Assembly: GCA_025456385.1 (NCBI GenBank)
Contig: JALOKS010000005.1
Coordinates: 1-25,357, forward strand
Length of the DNA: 25,357 nucleotides
Direction: 5' to 3'
Origin: Thermoanaerobaculales bacterium
GTDB lineage: Bacteria; Acidobacteriota; Thermoanaerobaculia; Thermoanaerobaculales; Sulfomarinibacteraceae
Both the position numbers and the translations under genes were made by a program. Below the pieces are notes generated by a model. That model was given only the letters and a program-made list of their open reading frames with translations. It ran no database searches and was not told the DNA's origin. Positions 6,804 through 16,723 of the stretch are shown in pieces (the stretch's first letter is position 1; each line of letters begins with the position of its first letter).

Positions 6804-7834
6804 GCGTCCTTCTTCTCCAGCGCTGCGAGCCGGCGTTCGAGGTCCTTGACCTTGTCGCGCAGGAGATCGAGGCGCTGCAGGTTCGCGTTGGCCTTCAGCC
6901 ACTCCCGGTGCGGGCGCGCCGGTGTCCCGGCCACCGTGGCGCCGTCGGGCACGTCTTTGAACACCGCCGCCCTGGCGGCCGCGACGACGCCACTGCCGAT
7001 GCTGAGGTGCCCGGAGCAGCCGGCCTGGCCGGCGAAGACCGAGTGGTGCCCGATCGTCGTCGAGCCCGAGATCCCGACCTGCGCCACCAGCAGGCAGTGC
7101 TCTCCGACGACCACGTTGTGGGCCAGCTGCACGAGGTTGTCGACCTTGGTGCCGCGCCCGATCCGCGTCTCGCCCAGCGCCGCCCGGTCGACGCAGACGT
7201 TGGCCCCGAGCTCGACGTCGTCCTCGATGACCGCGATCCCCACCTGCGGCACCTTGTGGTGGACTCCCTTGACGGTCGCGAAGCCGAAGCCGTCCGAGCC
7301 GATGACGACCCCTGAGTGCAGGATGCAGCGGTCGCCGACCCGGCAGCGGTCGAGGACGACGACCCGCGGGTGCAGCAGGCAGTCGGCGCCAACCTCGGCC
7401 TCGCGGCCGAGGACGGCACCCGCGCCGATGACGCTCCGGGCGCCGACCCGGGCGCCGGCGCCGACCACGGCCTGCGGCCCAACGCTGGCGTCGGGCGCGA
7501 GCACCGCGCCCTCGGCCACCACTGCCGAGGGGTGAACGCCGGGCGCGGGCCGCTGCAGGGGGTGGAAGATCTCGAGGGCCTTCGCCAGCGCCAGGTAGGG
7601 CTCGGCGCACAGCAGCAGGGTGCGCCCCGGAAGCAGCCCCGCATCGGCCGCCAGGATGGCGCCCGCGGCCGAGGCCCTCGCCGTGTCCACATACTTCGGG
7701 TTGTGGAGAAAGCTCAGGTGCTCGGCCCCGGCGCTGTCGAGCGGCCGCACGCCGGTGACGACGAGCTCGGCATCGCCGATGACCGTGGCATTCACGGCCT
7801 CGGCGAGGTCGGCGAGACGCAGCGGACGGCTCAC
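6800..7834 (-). CDS. lpxD: UDP-3-O-acylglucosamine N-acyltransferase LpxD
   Basis: A 344-residue enzyme that adds the second acyl chain, on the amino group, in lipid A synthesis. The N-terminal uridine-binding domain (about 1-100) contains LSFLHNPKYVD. A long left-handed beta-helix of hexapeptide repeats follows (about 100-300), with GSDGFGFA at 179-186 and the catalytic His239 in VQLAHNVVVG, the same number as in E. coli. A C-terminal helix (LLRDKVKDLERRLAALEKK) probably forms the trimer coiled coil. The start is GTG at 7834, overlapping the skp stop as GTGA. It is part of the skp-lpxD-fabZ-lpxA chain. Confidence 0.97.
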   Translation of the reverse strand: MSRPLRLADLAEAVNATVIGDAELVVTGVRPLDSAGAEHLSFLHNPKYVDTARASAAGAILAADAGLLPGRTLLLCAEPYLALAKALEIFHPLQRPAPGVHPSAVVAEGAVLAPDASVGPQAVVGAGARVGARSVIGAGAVLGREAEVGADCLLHPRVVVLDRCRVGDRCILHSGVVIGSDGFGFATVKGVHHKVPQVGIAVIEDDVELGANVCVDRAALGETRIGRGTKVDNLVQLAHNVVVGEHCLLVAQVGISGSTTIGHHSVFAGQAGCSGHLSIGSGVVAAARAAVFKDVPDGATVAGTPARPHREWLKANANLQRLDLLRDKVKDLERRLAALEKKDA

Positions 7835-8349
7835 TGGACGCGGTTGAAGCGCCGGATCACCTCGTCGGTGATGTCGATCGTCTCGTCGGCGTAGACGAGG
7901 CCGGACTGGAACTTGTTGAAGATCATGGTCAGGCCCTGCTCCTTGCCGATCTGGTCGATGATCGGCATGATCCGCTCCTCGAGGCTGCCAAGCTCCCGAC
8001 GCTGCGCCTCGGCCACCTCGCGCTGGGCGTCGTCCTGGAAGCGGCGGATCGCGATCTGCTTGTCCTCGATTTCCTTCTGCATCTCCGCCTGGCGCGCCTC
8101 GGAGACCGTGAAGCGCTGCTTGTTGAACTGGTCCTGCAGCGCCGCGAGCTCCTGCTGCAGGCTCTGCCCCTGCTGCGCCTTGGCTTCGGTCAGGGAGCGC
8201 AGCCGCTGCATGACCTCTTTGCCGGGGTCGGACTCGGTCACGACCCGCTGCACGTCGATCACCGAAACCTTCGCCTGCGCCGCCGCCGGCAGCGCGAAGG
8301 CCAGAACCAGAGCGCCCGCTACCATCACCCGAACTGCGTTCCGAATCAT
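7831..8349 (-). CDS. skp: OmpH/Skp-family periplasmic chaperone
   Basis: A 172-residue periplasmic chaperone that holds unfolded outer-membrane proteins on the way to BamA. A signal peptide (MIRNAVRVMVAGALVLAFALPAAAQA) precedes the family's opening strand KVSVIDVQRVV. The middle is a long charged coiled coil, about residues 45-135, forming the tentacles. The end, GLTMIFNKFQSGLVYADETIDITDEVI, is typical of the family. I chose the ATG at 8349 because GGAGG lies 8 nt before it. An in-frame ATG at 8364 overlaps that ribosome-binding site and would add only MEDTT. It lies 24 nt after bamA, its functional partner. Confidence 0.95.
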   Translation of the reverse strand: MIRNAVRVMVAGALVLAFALPAAAQAKVSVIDVQRVVTESDPGKEVMQRLRSLTEAKAQQGQSLQQELAALQDQFNKQRFTVSEARQAEMQKEIEDKQIAIRRFQDDAQREVAEAQRRELGSLEERIMPIIDQIGKEQGLTMIFNKFQSGLVYADETIDITDEVIRRFNRVQ

Positions 8350-8373
8350 CGTCGTGTCCTCCATGAATTTTCG

Positions 8374-10791
8374 CTAGAACGTTGTCCCGATCGAGAACTG
8401 GAAATCGCTGTCCTGCTCGTCCGGGAACGGATCGAGATTGTAGCCGTAAATGAAGCGGATCGGCGCCTGGAAGATCGGCAGGAAGATCCGCATCTCGGCG
8501 CCCGCGGTGCGCCGCCAGAGGTTCAGCTCCCAGCCCTGCAGCTCGTGGTAGGTGTTGCCGGCGTCGAAGAACAGCACCAGCTTGACGGGCCCGCCGACCC
8601 GGAACTGGTACTCGAGGTTGAGCTGCCAGTAACGGTCGCCGCCCTCCCGCGAGCCGCCCGGGGTCACGAAGTAGAGGCCCGCCTCGGTCCGCGGCAGCAC
8701 CGAGTAGTAGGGGAGGCCGCGCAGCGAGCGGTCGCCGCCCAGACGGTAGCGCTCGTACTGCGGGATGTCGGAGTCGCTCGAGGTCAGGAACTGCCCCGCC
8801 TCGGCGTGAAGGGCCCAGATGGTCTTCTTGGTGAGGGGCACGAAGAGCGTGTAGCCGACCTCCGGACGCACGTACTCGAAGTCGCCGCCGAGCAGGAAGC
8901 CCGCGAATCGCAGCCGCCCGTAGAAGGCCTCGCCGCGGTTGGTGTCGAAGGGGTCGTCCCGGGTGTCGCGGTTGTAGCCCGGGGTGATGGCGTGGATTTT
9001 TCCGGTGAAGACCTCGAAGGCGCGGTCGAAGGTGACGCCGTCGACTGGCGGAATGTCGATCGGACGGCCGTGGCCGTCGGTGGGGTCGCCGATGCCCCCG
9101 CTGCGCGTGATCAGGTACTTGGAGTAGTCGTCCTGGAAGGAGAGCACCGCACTGACCGACGCGAAGGGGCTGACCCCGAGACCGGTGGAGAGCGTGAAGC
9201 CGCTGGTCTCGCGCTGGTAGGACGAGAAGCCGATCTGCTGGACGTCGACCTGGGACTTGTAGACCGAGGCGCCGAGGAGGATCCGGCGGTCGAGAAAGTA
9301 GGGCTCCGTGTAGCTGAGGGTGTAGAGATCGGCGCGCCGGCCGAGCTGCAGCGAGACCCCCACGGAGTTGCCGCGCCCGAGGAAGTTGCGGGTGTTGAAC
9401 TGGCCCTGGATGAAGAACCCGTCGAGCTCCGAGTAGCCCGCACCGAACTGGACGTCGTTGCGACCGACCTCGTTGCCTTCGACGGTCACGTTGACCCGTT
9501 TCTGCTCCTCGTCGAAGTCGAACTCCAGCGGCTCCTCGACGAGCTTGAAGTAGCCAAGCGCGTTGACCTTGAAGACCGAGGAGCGGAACAGGCCCATGTT
9601 CATGTACTGGCCTTCGGCGACCCGAAACTCGCGGCGCAGGACCTTGTCCCTGGTCGAGGTGTTGCCCTTGAACTCGAGCCGGCCGAGAGAGTAGCGGTCG
9701 CCCTCGAAGACGTCGATCGTGACGTCGACGATCTTGTCCTCGCCCTCCCTGCGGCTCCAGGCCTCGTTGGTGTAGGCGTAGACGTAACCGCTGTTGTGGT
9801 AGCCCTCCTTGACCCGCTCCATGCCGTCCTCGATGACTTTGCGGTTGTAGGTCTTGCCGACCTCGACCTCGAAGGCTCGGGTCAGGCCCTCGGCGTTGAA
9901 GACCTCCGCGCCCGCAACCTTGAAGGAGCCCAAGGTGTAGGGGGGCCCCTCCTCGACCGGCACCGTCACGAACATCCGGAACTTCTTGTCCTTCAATGAT
10001 TCGGCGTTCGGCTTCTTGGCCACGAGCTCGAGCTGCGGCTCGCCGACCTTGATGTCGATGTAGCCCTGGTTCTGGTAGAAGGTCCGCAGGTTGTCCCGAT
10101 CCTCGTCCCAGGCCTCCTTGGTGAAGATGATCTTCTCGCCGAAGAAGTAGCGCGGGCCCTTCTCCTTGGTCTTCTTCAGAACGCCGCGCAGCTTGCGGTC
10201 CGAGTAGACGTCGTTGCCGACGAACTCGATGTCCGCGATCTTGACCTTGCCGCCCTCGTCGATCTGATACACGACCTCGCGCTTGTTCTTGCCGAGATCC
10301 TGGACCCTGTGCTCGACCCGCGCCGACCGGAAGCCCTCCGCGTCGTAGACCTCCTTGATCGCGGTCTCGATGCGCGAGAGCTGGGCCAGGCTGAGAGGAA
10401 CGTTGCGGGGAATCTCGACACCCTTCTCGTCGAGCTTGTCCTTGATGTCGGTCGTCTTGAGCTTCTTGTTACCCTCGAAGTTCACGGTCGTGACGAAAGG
10501 CCGCTCGGTGACGACGACGAACAGCGTCGCGGTGCCGTCCCCGTGGTCCTCGACGTCGATCCGGAGGTCCTCGAAGAGCCCCGAGTCCCAGAGCCGGCGG
10601 TACCCGTCCGCCACGAGCTCCCGATCGAGCGGATCACCGGGCTCGAGACCCAGGTAGTACGACACCGAATCGATGGTCAGGGTCACCCCGCCCTCGACGA
10701 CGATCTCCCGGACCTCCGTCCCGCTCTGCGCCGCAGCAACCCCCGCGATCACGGTGACCGCAGCCAGCACGACCAGCCATGCCGGCCTCAC
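8374..10791 (-). CDS. bamA: Outer membrane protein assembly factor BamA
   Basis: An 805-residue Omp85 protein that inserts beta-barrels into the outer membrane. After a signal peptide (VRPAWLVVLAAVTVIAGVAAAQ) come several POTRA repeats over about residues 25-430, with signatures such as VVEGGVTLTIDSVSYYLGLEPGDPL, NFEGNKKLKTTDIK, EFVGNDVYSDRKLRGVL and EFKGNTSTRDKVLRREF. A 16-strand barrel follows, beginning QFGAGYSELDGFFIQGQF. Loop 6 carries RLGGDRSLRGLPYY, the VRGF-type motif. The chain ends in Phe (FQFSIGTTF). The start is GTG at 10791, which overlaps the clpC stop as GTGA and begins directly at the signal peptide; the open frame up to 10932 lies inside clpC. Confidence 0.97.
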   Translation of the reverse strand: MRPAWLVVLAAVTVIAGVAAAQSGTEVREIVVEGGVTLTIDSVSYYLGLEPGDPLDRELVADGYRRLWDSGLFEDLRIDVEDHGDGTATLFVVVTERPFVTTVNFEGNKKLKTTDIKDKLDEKGVEIPRNVPLSLAQLSRIETAIKEVYDAEGFRSARVEHRVQDLGKNKREVVYQIDEGGKVKIADIEFVGNDVYSDRKLRGVLKKTKEKGPRYFFGEKIIFTKEAWDEDRDNLRTFYQNQGYIDIKVGEPQLELVAKKPNAESLKDKKFRMFVTVPVEEGPPYTLGSFKVAGAEVFNAEGLTRAFEVEVGKTYNRKVIEDGMERVKEGYHNSGYVYAYTNEAWSRREGEDKIVDVTIDVFEGDRYSLGRLEFKGNTSTRDKVLRREFRVAEGQYMNMGLFRSSVFKVNALGYFKLVEEPLEFDFDEEQKRVNVTVEGNEVGRNDVQFGAGYSELDGFFIQGQFNTRNFLGRGNSVGVSLQLGRRADLYTLSYTEPYFLDRRILLGASVYKSQVDVQQIGFSSYQRETSGFTLSTGLGVSPFASVSAVLSFQDDYSKYLITRSGGIGDPTDGHGRPIDIPPVDGVTFDRAFEVFTGKIHAITPGYNRDTRDDPFDTNRGEAFYGRLRFAGFLLGGDFEYVRPEVGYTLFVPLTKKTIWALHAEAGQFLTSSDSDIPQYERYRLGGDRSLRGLPYYSVLPRTEAGLYFVTPGGSREGGDRYWQLNLEYQFRVGGPVKLVLFFDAGNTYHELQGWELNLWRRTAGAEMRIFLPIFQAPIRFIYGYNLDPFPDEQDSDFQFSIGTTF

Positions 10792-13226
10792 AGCGCGTCC
10801 TGTCCCTGGGCCACCGCGCTCCGGCTGCCCAAGCCCACGACCGGATGGTCGTCGTGCACCCACACCTGAAGCTCCATCCCTTCCGCTGCGCGATGCTGAA
10901 TCAAGTAGTCGGCCACCGGGTCTTCGACCCACTGTTTGACCAGCCGCCGCAGCGGCCGCGCGCCCGCCTGCGGATCGACCCCGCAGCGCTCGAGGAGCCA
11001 GCCGGCGAGATCGGGGGAGAAGGCGATGCCGACGTTTCTCCGCCGCAGCACCGCGGCGGTCTCCTCCAGGAGCAGCCGCGCCACCTGCAGGAGGCTCGCC
11101 CGGTCGAGGGCGCCGAAGACGATGATCTCGTCGAGACGGTTGACGAACTCCGGCGGGAAGTGCCGCCGGACCTCGCGGTCGACCAGGTCGCGCACCTGCG
11201 TGGTGGCGATGCTCCCGCCGCCCCCGAATCCCACCCGGTCGTCCTCCACGAAGTCGCGGCCTCCCAGGTTCGAGGTCATGATGATCAGGGTGTTTGTGAA
11301 GTCGATGACGTTGCCGTAGTTGTCGGTCAGCCTGCCGTCCTCGAGCACCTGCAGCAGCAGGTTGTAGATGTCCGGATGCGCCTTCTCGATCTCGTCGAGC
11401 AGGACCACGGAGTAGGGATTGCGGCGAACCTGCTCTGACAGCTGGCCACCCTCCTCGAAACCGACGTAGCCCGGCGGCGAGCCGATCAGCCGCGACACCG
11501 TGTGCTTCTCCATGTACTCGGACATGTCGAAGCGGACCAGATGCCGCGGGTCCTGGAAGAGGAAGCCGGCCAGCTGTCGGGCGACCTCGGTCTTGCCGAC
11601 GCCCGAAGGGCCGAGAAAGATGAAGGAGCCGATCGGCCGGTTGGGGCTGGTCACGCCGAGCCGGCTGCGCCGGATGGCACGGGCCACCGCGGCGATGGCG
11701 TCGTCCTGACCGACGACGCGCTGGCGCAGGATCTCCTCCATGCGCTGCAGCCGCCCGGCCTCGTCCTCTCCGATCGAGGTCACGGGGATGCCGGTCCAGG
11801 AGGCCACCACCTCCTCGATATCGGAGCGGCGGACCAGCGCCGGATCTGCCGAGCCCTCGGCGTGGGTTCTCTCCAGCATCTCGAGCTCCTCGCGCAACCG
11901 AAGCTCCTCCTCCCGCAGCTCCACTGCGAGCTCGAACTCCTTGCGCGAGATGGCGTCCTTCATCGACGAGACCACGTTCCGGATCTCGCGCTGCACGTCC
12001 CGCAGCGACGAGGTCGATGCAACCTTGCGCAGCTTGACCCGGGCTCCCGCCTCGTCGAGAACGTCGATCGCCTTGTCCGGGAAGGAACGGTCGGTGATGT
12101 AGCGTCCGGAATGGCTGACCGCCGCCGCGATCGCGCCGTCGGTGAAGCGAACGCCGTGGAAGTCCTCGTAGCGGCTGCGTACGCCCTCGAGGATGGCGAC
12201 GGTCTCCTCCTCGGTGGGCTGGCGGATCGCCACCGGTTGGAACCGGCGCGACAGAGCGCGGTCCTTTTCGACGTACTTGCGGAACTCCCGCACGGTCGTG
12301 GCGCCGATGCAGGTGATCTCGCCGCGGGAAAGCGCCGGCTTGATGATGTTGGCCGCGTCGAGCGAGCCCTCGGCCGACCCGGTGCCGATCAGCGAGTGGA
12401 TCTCGTCGATGAAGATGATGACCTCGCGGTGGTCGAGGAGCTCCTTCAGAAGGCCCTTGAGGCGTTCCTCGAACTGGCCGCGGTACTTGGTCCCGGCCAC
12501 CAGCAGCGACAGGTCGAGGGCGAGGATGCGGCGGTCGGCGAGCAGCACCGGCACCGATCCGTCGACGATCCGGCTGGCCAGACCTTCGACGATCGCGGTC
12601 TTGCCGACCCCTGACTCGCCGAGCAGCAGCGGGTTGTTCTTGGTCCGCCGGCTCAGGATCTGGACCATGCGCTCGACCTCCTGCTCGCGACCGATCAGGG
12701 GGTCGAAGCCGCCCTCGGCGGCGATCGCCGTGAGGTCCCGGGAGTACTCCGAGATGTGGGGCGTCGCCTGCGCGGAGGCCTCGGCCTCGAGCTCGCGGCC
12801 ACGCCGGATGGTCTCCTCGCGCAGCTGGAAGAGCTCGAGCCCGCGTGCGCTGAGGTACTGGGCCGCGGTCGAGCCCTCGACCCGCATCAGGCCGAGCACG
12901 AGGTGCTCCGAGCCGACGCTCGTGTGCCCCATGCTCTCCGCCTCGTGCACGGCGTAAGCGAGAGCCTTCTTGGTGTCCTCGGCGAGCGGCAGGTCGGGCG
13001 AGGTGCTGACGCGCTCGACCCCGAGCCGACTCCCGAGGAGCTGGTCGCGGAGCTCGCGCGCGTCGAGACCTTTGCGCTCGATGAGGGCGACGAACGACGG
13101 GTCCGCCTCGCGCAGCATGCCGAGCAGCACGTGCTGGGTCGCGATGGCGCGGCTCGAGGACCGGCTCGCCTCGTAGCGAGCGAAGAACAGGCTTCGCCTG
13201 ACGTGCTCGTTGAATCGTTCAAACAT
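10788..13226 (-). CDS. clpC: ATP-dependent Clp protease ATP-binding subunit, ClpC type
   Basis: An 812-residue Hsp100 unfoldase that feeds substrates to ClpP using ATP. Domain order: a double Clp N-domain (about 1-145); AAA-1 with Walker A GESGVGKT (203-210) and Walker B FIDE (272-275); a middle domain with a UVR-type stretch (about 412-448); and AAA-2 with Walker A GPSGVGKT (539-546), Walker B LLDE (609-612) and a VGF tripeptide at 665-667. VGF is the ClpC tripeptide for docking ClpP; ClpB disaggregases lack such a motif. The ATG at 13226 overlaps the lolD stop by 8 nt and matches the family N-terminus (MFERFNEHVRRSLFFARYEA). A clpC lodged between lolD and bamA is unexpected and suggests envelope-linked quality control, an inference. 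Confidence 0.95.
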   Translation of the reverse strand: MFERFNEHVRRSLFFARYEASRSSSRAIATQHVLLGMLREADPSFVALIERKGLDARELRDQLLGSRLGVERVSTSPDLPLAEDTKKALAYAVHEAESMGHTSVGSEHLVLGLMRVEGSTAAQYLSARGLELFQLREETIRRGRELEAEASAQATPHISEYSRDLTAIAAEGGFDPLIGREQEVERMVQILSRRTKNNPLLLGESGVGKTAIVEGLASRIVDGSVPVLLADRRILALDLSLLVAGTKYRGQFEERLKGLLKELLDHREVIIFIDEIHSLIGTGSAEGSLDAANIIKPALSRGEITCIGATTVREFRKYVEKDRALSRRFQPVAIRQPTEEETVAILEGVRSRYEDFHGVRFTDGAIAAAVSHSGRYITDRSFPDKAIDVLDEAGARVKLRKVASTSSLRDVQREIRNVVSSMKDAISRKEFELAVELREEELRLREELEMLERTHAEGSADPALVRRSDIEEVVASWTGIPVTSIGEDEAGRLQRMEEILRQRVVGQDDAIAAVARAIRRSRLGVTSPNRPIGSFIFLGPSGVGKTEVARQLAGFLFQDPRHLVRFDMSEYMEKHTVSRLIGSPPGYVGFEEGGQLSEQVRRNPYSVVLLDEIEKAHPDIYNLLLQVLEDGRLTDNYGNVIDFTNTLIIMTSNLGGRDFVEDDRVGFGGGGSIATTQVRDLVDREVRRHFPPEFVNRLDEIIVFGALDRASLLQVARLLLEETAAVLRRRNVGIAFSPDLAGWLLERCGVDPQAGARPLRRLVKQWVEDPVADYLIQHRAAEGMELQVWVHDDHPVVGLGSRSAVAQGQDAL

Positions 13227-13911
13227 GCTCGAAACGTGCGCCCGCAGGCGCGAGGCGGAATACGCCATCACACATGCGGGCGAGCTCTTCGTCGTGGGTC
13301 ACTATAATTGATGTCAATCCGGCCAGCAAATGAAGGTCCTTGACCATCGCGAAGACCTGCTCGGCATTGGCTCGATCGAGGTTTCCGGTCGGCTCGTCGG
13401 CCAGCAGCAGGCGCGGTCGCATGGCCAGAGCCCGCGCCACCGCGACCCGCTGCTGCTCGCCCCCCGACAGCATGTCCGGGAAGTGGCCGGCACGATCGCC
13501 TAAGCGCACGGCATCGAGGAGCTCGCGGGCCCGCGCGCGGGCCTTCGCGGCACCCGTGCCGGCGATGCGCAGCGGCAGCGCCACGTTGTCGAGGGCGTCG
13601 AGCTCGTCGAGCAGGTAGTGGTGCTGGAAGATGAAGCCGATCATCCGGTTGCGCAGCCCGGCGCGCTCGCCGCCGTCGAGCCCGGCGACATCGCGGCCGT
13701 CGAGCCGAATCCGCCCGCCGTCGGGTCGGTCGAGGAGGCCGACCAGGTGCAGCAGGGTGCTCTTGCCGACGCCCGAAGGTCCCACCACGGCCAGCAGCCG
13801 GCCCTCGGCCACCTCGAGGTCGAGCGCGGTGAGCACCTCGACGCGAGCGGCGCCGACGCCGAAGCCCTTGCTGACGCCCTCGAGCTCGACCATCATCCCC
13901 GGCTCACTCAT
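13219..13911 (-). CDS. lolD: Lipoprotein-releasing ABC transporter ATPase LolD
   Basis: A 230-residue ABC ATPase that powers release of lipoproteins from the inner membrane to the outer membrane. Seen: Walker A GPSGVGKST, Q-loop IFQHHYLLDELDALDNVALPL, signature LSGGEQQRVAVARAL, Walker B LLLADEPTGNLD and H-loop IIVTHDE. The Q-loop segment with LLDEL and the short length fit LolD/MacB-type ATPases. The ATG at 13911 overlaps the end of the permease gene by 8 nt (ATGAGTGA); a second ATG pair five codons in is possible. The stop overlaps clpC by 8 nt. Confidence 0.93.
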   Translation of the reverse strand: MSEPGMMVELEGVSKGFGVGAARVEVLTALDLEVAEGRLLAVVGPSGVGKSTLLHLVGLLDRPDGGRIRLDGRDVAGLDGGERAGLRNRMIGFIFQHHYLLDELDALDNVALPLRIAGTGAAKARARARELLDAVRLGDRAGHFPDMLSGGEQQRVAVARALAMRPRLLLADEPTGNLDRANAEQVFAMVKDLHLLAGLTSIIVTHDEELARMCDGVFRLAPAGARFEHV

Positions 13912-15052
13912 AGCGCAGGCCCTCGGCCGGCTCGCGCCGCGCCACCAGGCGCGCAGGCAGCCAGGATGCGGCCGCCGCCAGCGCCAGTGCGACCGCCATG
14001 ACGAAAGCGACCATGGCCGGGTCGACCCGGAACGGCACCGAGGCCGCTGCGAAGACCCCGCGCGGCAGCGGCAGGGCACCGGTGCGGTCGAGGATCAGGG
14101 CCACGGCCACCCCGAGAGCCGCGCCGACGGCGGCGCCGACCATGCCGATCGCGATGCCGAGGGCGAGGAACAGCCGGCGCAGCGACCGCGGCGGCAGTCC
14201 GATGCCCGCCAGCACCGCGAGGTCGACCCGCTTCTCCGCCGCCACCATCGCGACGTTGCACAGCAGATTGAGAGCAGCCACGACCAGCATCAGCCCGACG
14301 GCGACGAAGATCATCACCCGCTCGAGAGCGAGGGCGAGCAGCAGCGGCCGGTGCAGCTCATCGAGGCCCTCCACCCTGGCTTCGACGCCGGCGGCCGCCA
14401 GCGCCGCCCGCGCCCGAGCACCGAGCCTCCACGGATCGGCGGGATGCCGCAGCTCGATGGCCTCGACGACCGGCTCGCCCCACAGCAGCCGCTGGGCGAT
14501 CTCGAGCGGCAGCACGACCGAGCCGGCCTCCGCGCCGGGCTCGGGCACGCGAATCGCGGCAACCTCGGCGACCGCCCGCACCGGCAGCGGCCCCATCGGC
14601 GTCATCCGCTGGCGCGGCGCCACCACCTGGATCTGCTCTCCGACGCCGACCATCAGGCGTCCGGCCAGGATGCTGTCGACGCCGACCTCGAGCACGTCAG
14701 AGCGGCCGCTGACCGATGCCGGAACGGCATCCGTCGCGGAGCTCACCAGGCACGTGCCGCGAACTACCTGCACCATCTCCACGCCGGGCGCCACCTCATG
14801 CAAGACCGGCGCCAGCCGCGCCGGGTCGACGAGCCGCCGCCCCTCCGCCGGCACCACCCGCGCGTGGGTGGCGCGCGCCACGAGCTCCGCCCGGATGCTC
14901 GACTGAAAGCCCTCGAGCAGGGCCAGCGTGACGACGAGAGCCAGCACGCCGAGGCCGAGCCCGACCATGGAGATCAGAGTGACGGTCGCGACGTGGGTGC
15001 GGCGCCGCAGGCCTCCGAGGTAGCGGCGGGCGAGGTGCAGCTCAGCGGACAT
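13904..15052 (-). CDS. lolC: LolC/LolE-family lipoprotein-releasing permease
   Basis: An inner-membrane permease of the MacB/LolCE family, about 382 residues from the chosen start. One N-terminal membrane helix (VATVTLISMVGLGLGVLALVVTLALL) is followed by a large periplasmic domain (about 50-240). Three C-terminal helices come next (MIFVAVGLMLVVAALNLLCNVAMV, LFLALGIAIGMVGAAVGAALGVAV, MVAFVMAVALALAAAASWLPARL), and the chain ends ARREPAEGLRYE as in the family. I chose the ATG at 15052 (MSAELHLARRYLGGLRRRT), where family members begin. An in-frame ATG at 15121 would add 23 low-complexity Gly/Arg residues. Neither has a good ribosome-binding site. Only one LolC/E gene is present, so it may act as a homodimer, as LolF does. 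Confidence 0.87.
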   Translation of the reverse strand: MSAELHLARRYLGGLRRRTHVATVTLISMVGLGLGVLALVVTLALLEGFQSSIRAELVARATHARVVPAEGRRLVDPARLAPVLHEVAPGVEMVQVVRGTCLVSSATDAVPASVSGRSDVLEVGVDSILAGRLMVGVGEQIQVVAPRQRMTPMGPLPVRAVAEVAAIRVPEPGAEAGSVVLPLEIAQRLLWGEPVVEAIELRHPADPWRLGARARAALAAAGVEARVEGLDELHRPLLLALALERVMIFVAVGLMLVVAALNLLCNVAMVAAEKRVDLAVLAGIGLPPRSLRRLFLALGIAIGMVGAAVGAALGVAVALILDRTGALPLPRGVFAAASVPFRVDPAMVAFVMAVALALAAAASWLPARLVARREPAEGLRYE

Positions 15053-15153
15053 CGCCGCCGCGCCGGCATCCGGGGATCCGGACAGTCGTCCGCCGCCTCG
15101 CCCCCCGCGAGCTCCGGCCATTCGCGCGCGCGGTGGCGGCCGATTCCCTCATC

Positions 15154-16638
<1,485 letters not shown>

Positions 16639-16668
16639 GCCACCTCCCGGCACCTCGCGCGGCGCGTC

Positions 16669-16677
16669 ATTCTACCA
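16669..16677 (-). promoter_or_regulatory. Extended -10 promoter element of lysS
   Basis: On the minus strand TGG (16677-16675) precedes TAGAAT (16674-16669), an extended -10 with five of six consensus bases. Expected transcription start is near 16662, giving a leader of about 24 nt to the GTG at 16638. No good -35 is visible. Confidence 0.55.
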
Positions 16678-16683
16678 TGGCAC

Positions 16684-16698
16684 TTCGGCTGCGCCGAA
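16684..16698. repeat. Short inverted repeat between rluB and lysS
   Basis: TTCGGC (16684-16689) and GCCGAA (16693-16698) form a 6-bp stem with a 3-nt loop in the 85-nt gap between the rluB stop and lysS. No U-tract follows on the minus strand, so it is at best a weak terminator or transcript-end hairpin. Confidence 0.4.
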
Positions 16699-16723
16699 TT
16701 GCAGGATATTGTCTTTCAATGAT

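Noticed and set aside
8545..9999. A 484-codon open frame on the plus strand opposite bamA
   Set aside because: It is antisense to a confidently identified BamA, has a biased Val/Leu/Glu/Asp/Arg composition typical of GC-rich mirror frames, and shows no family motif.
11502..12614. A 370-codon open frame on the plus strand opposite clpC
   Set aside because: Mirror of the ClpC codons; no recognisable motif, ribosome-binding site or promoter.
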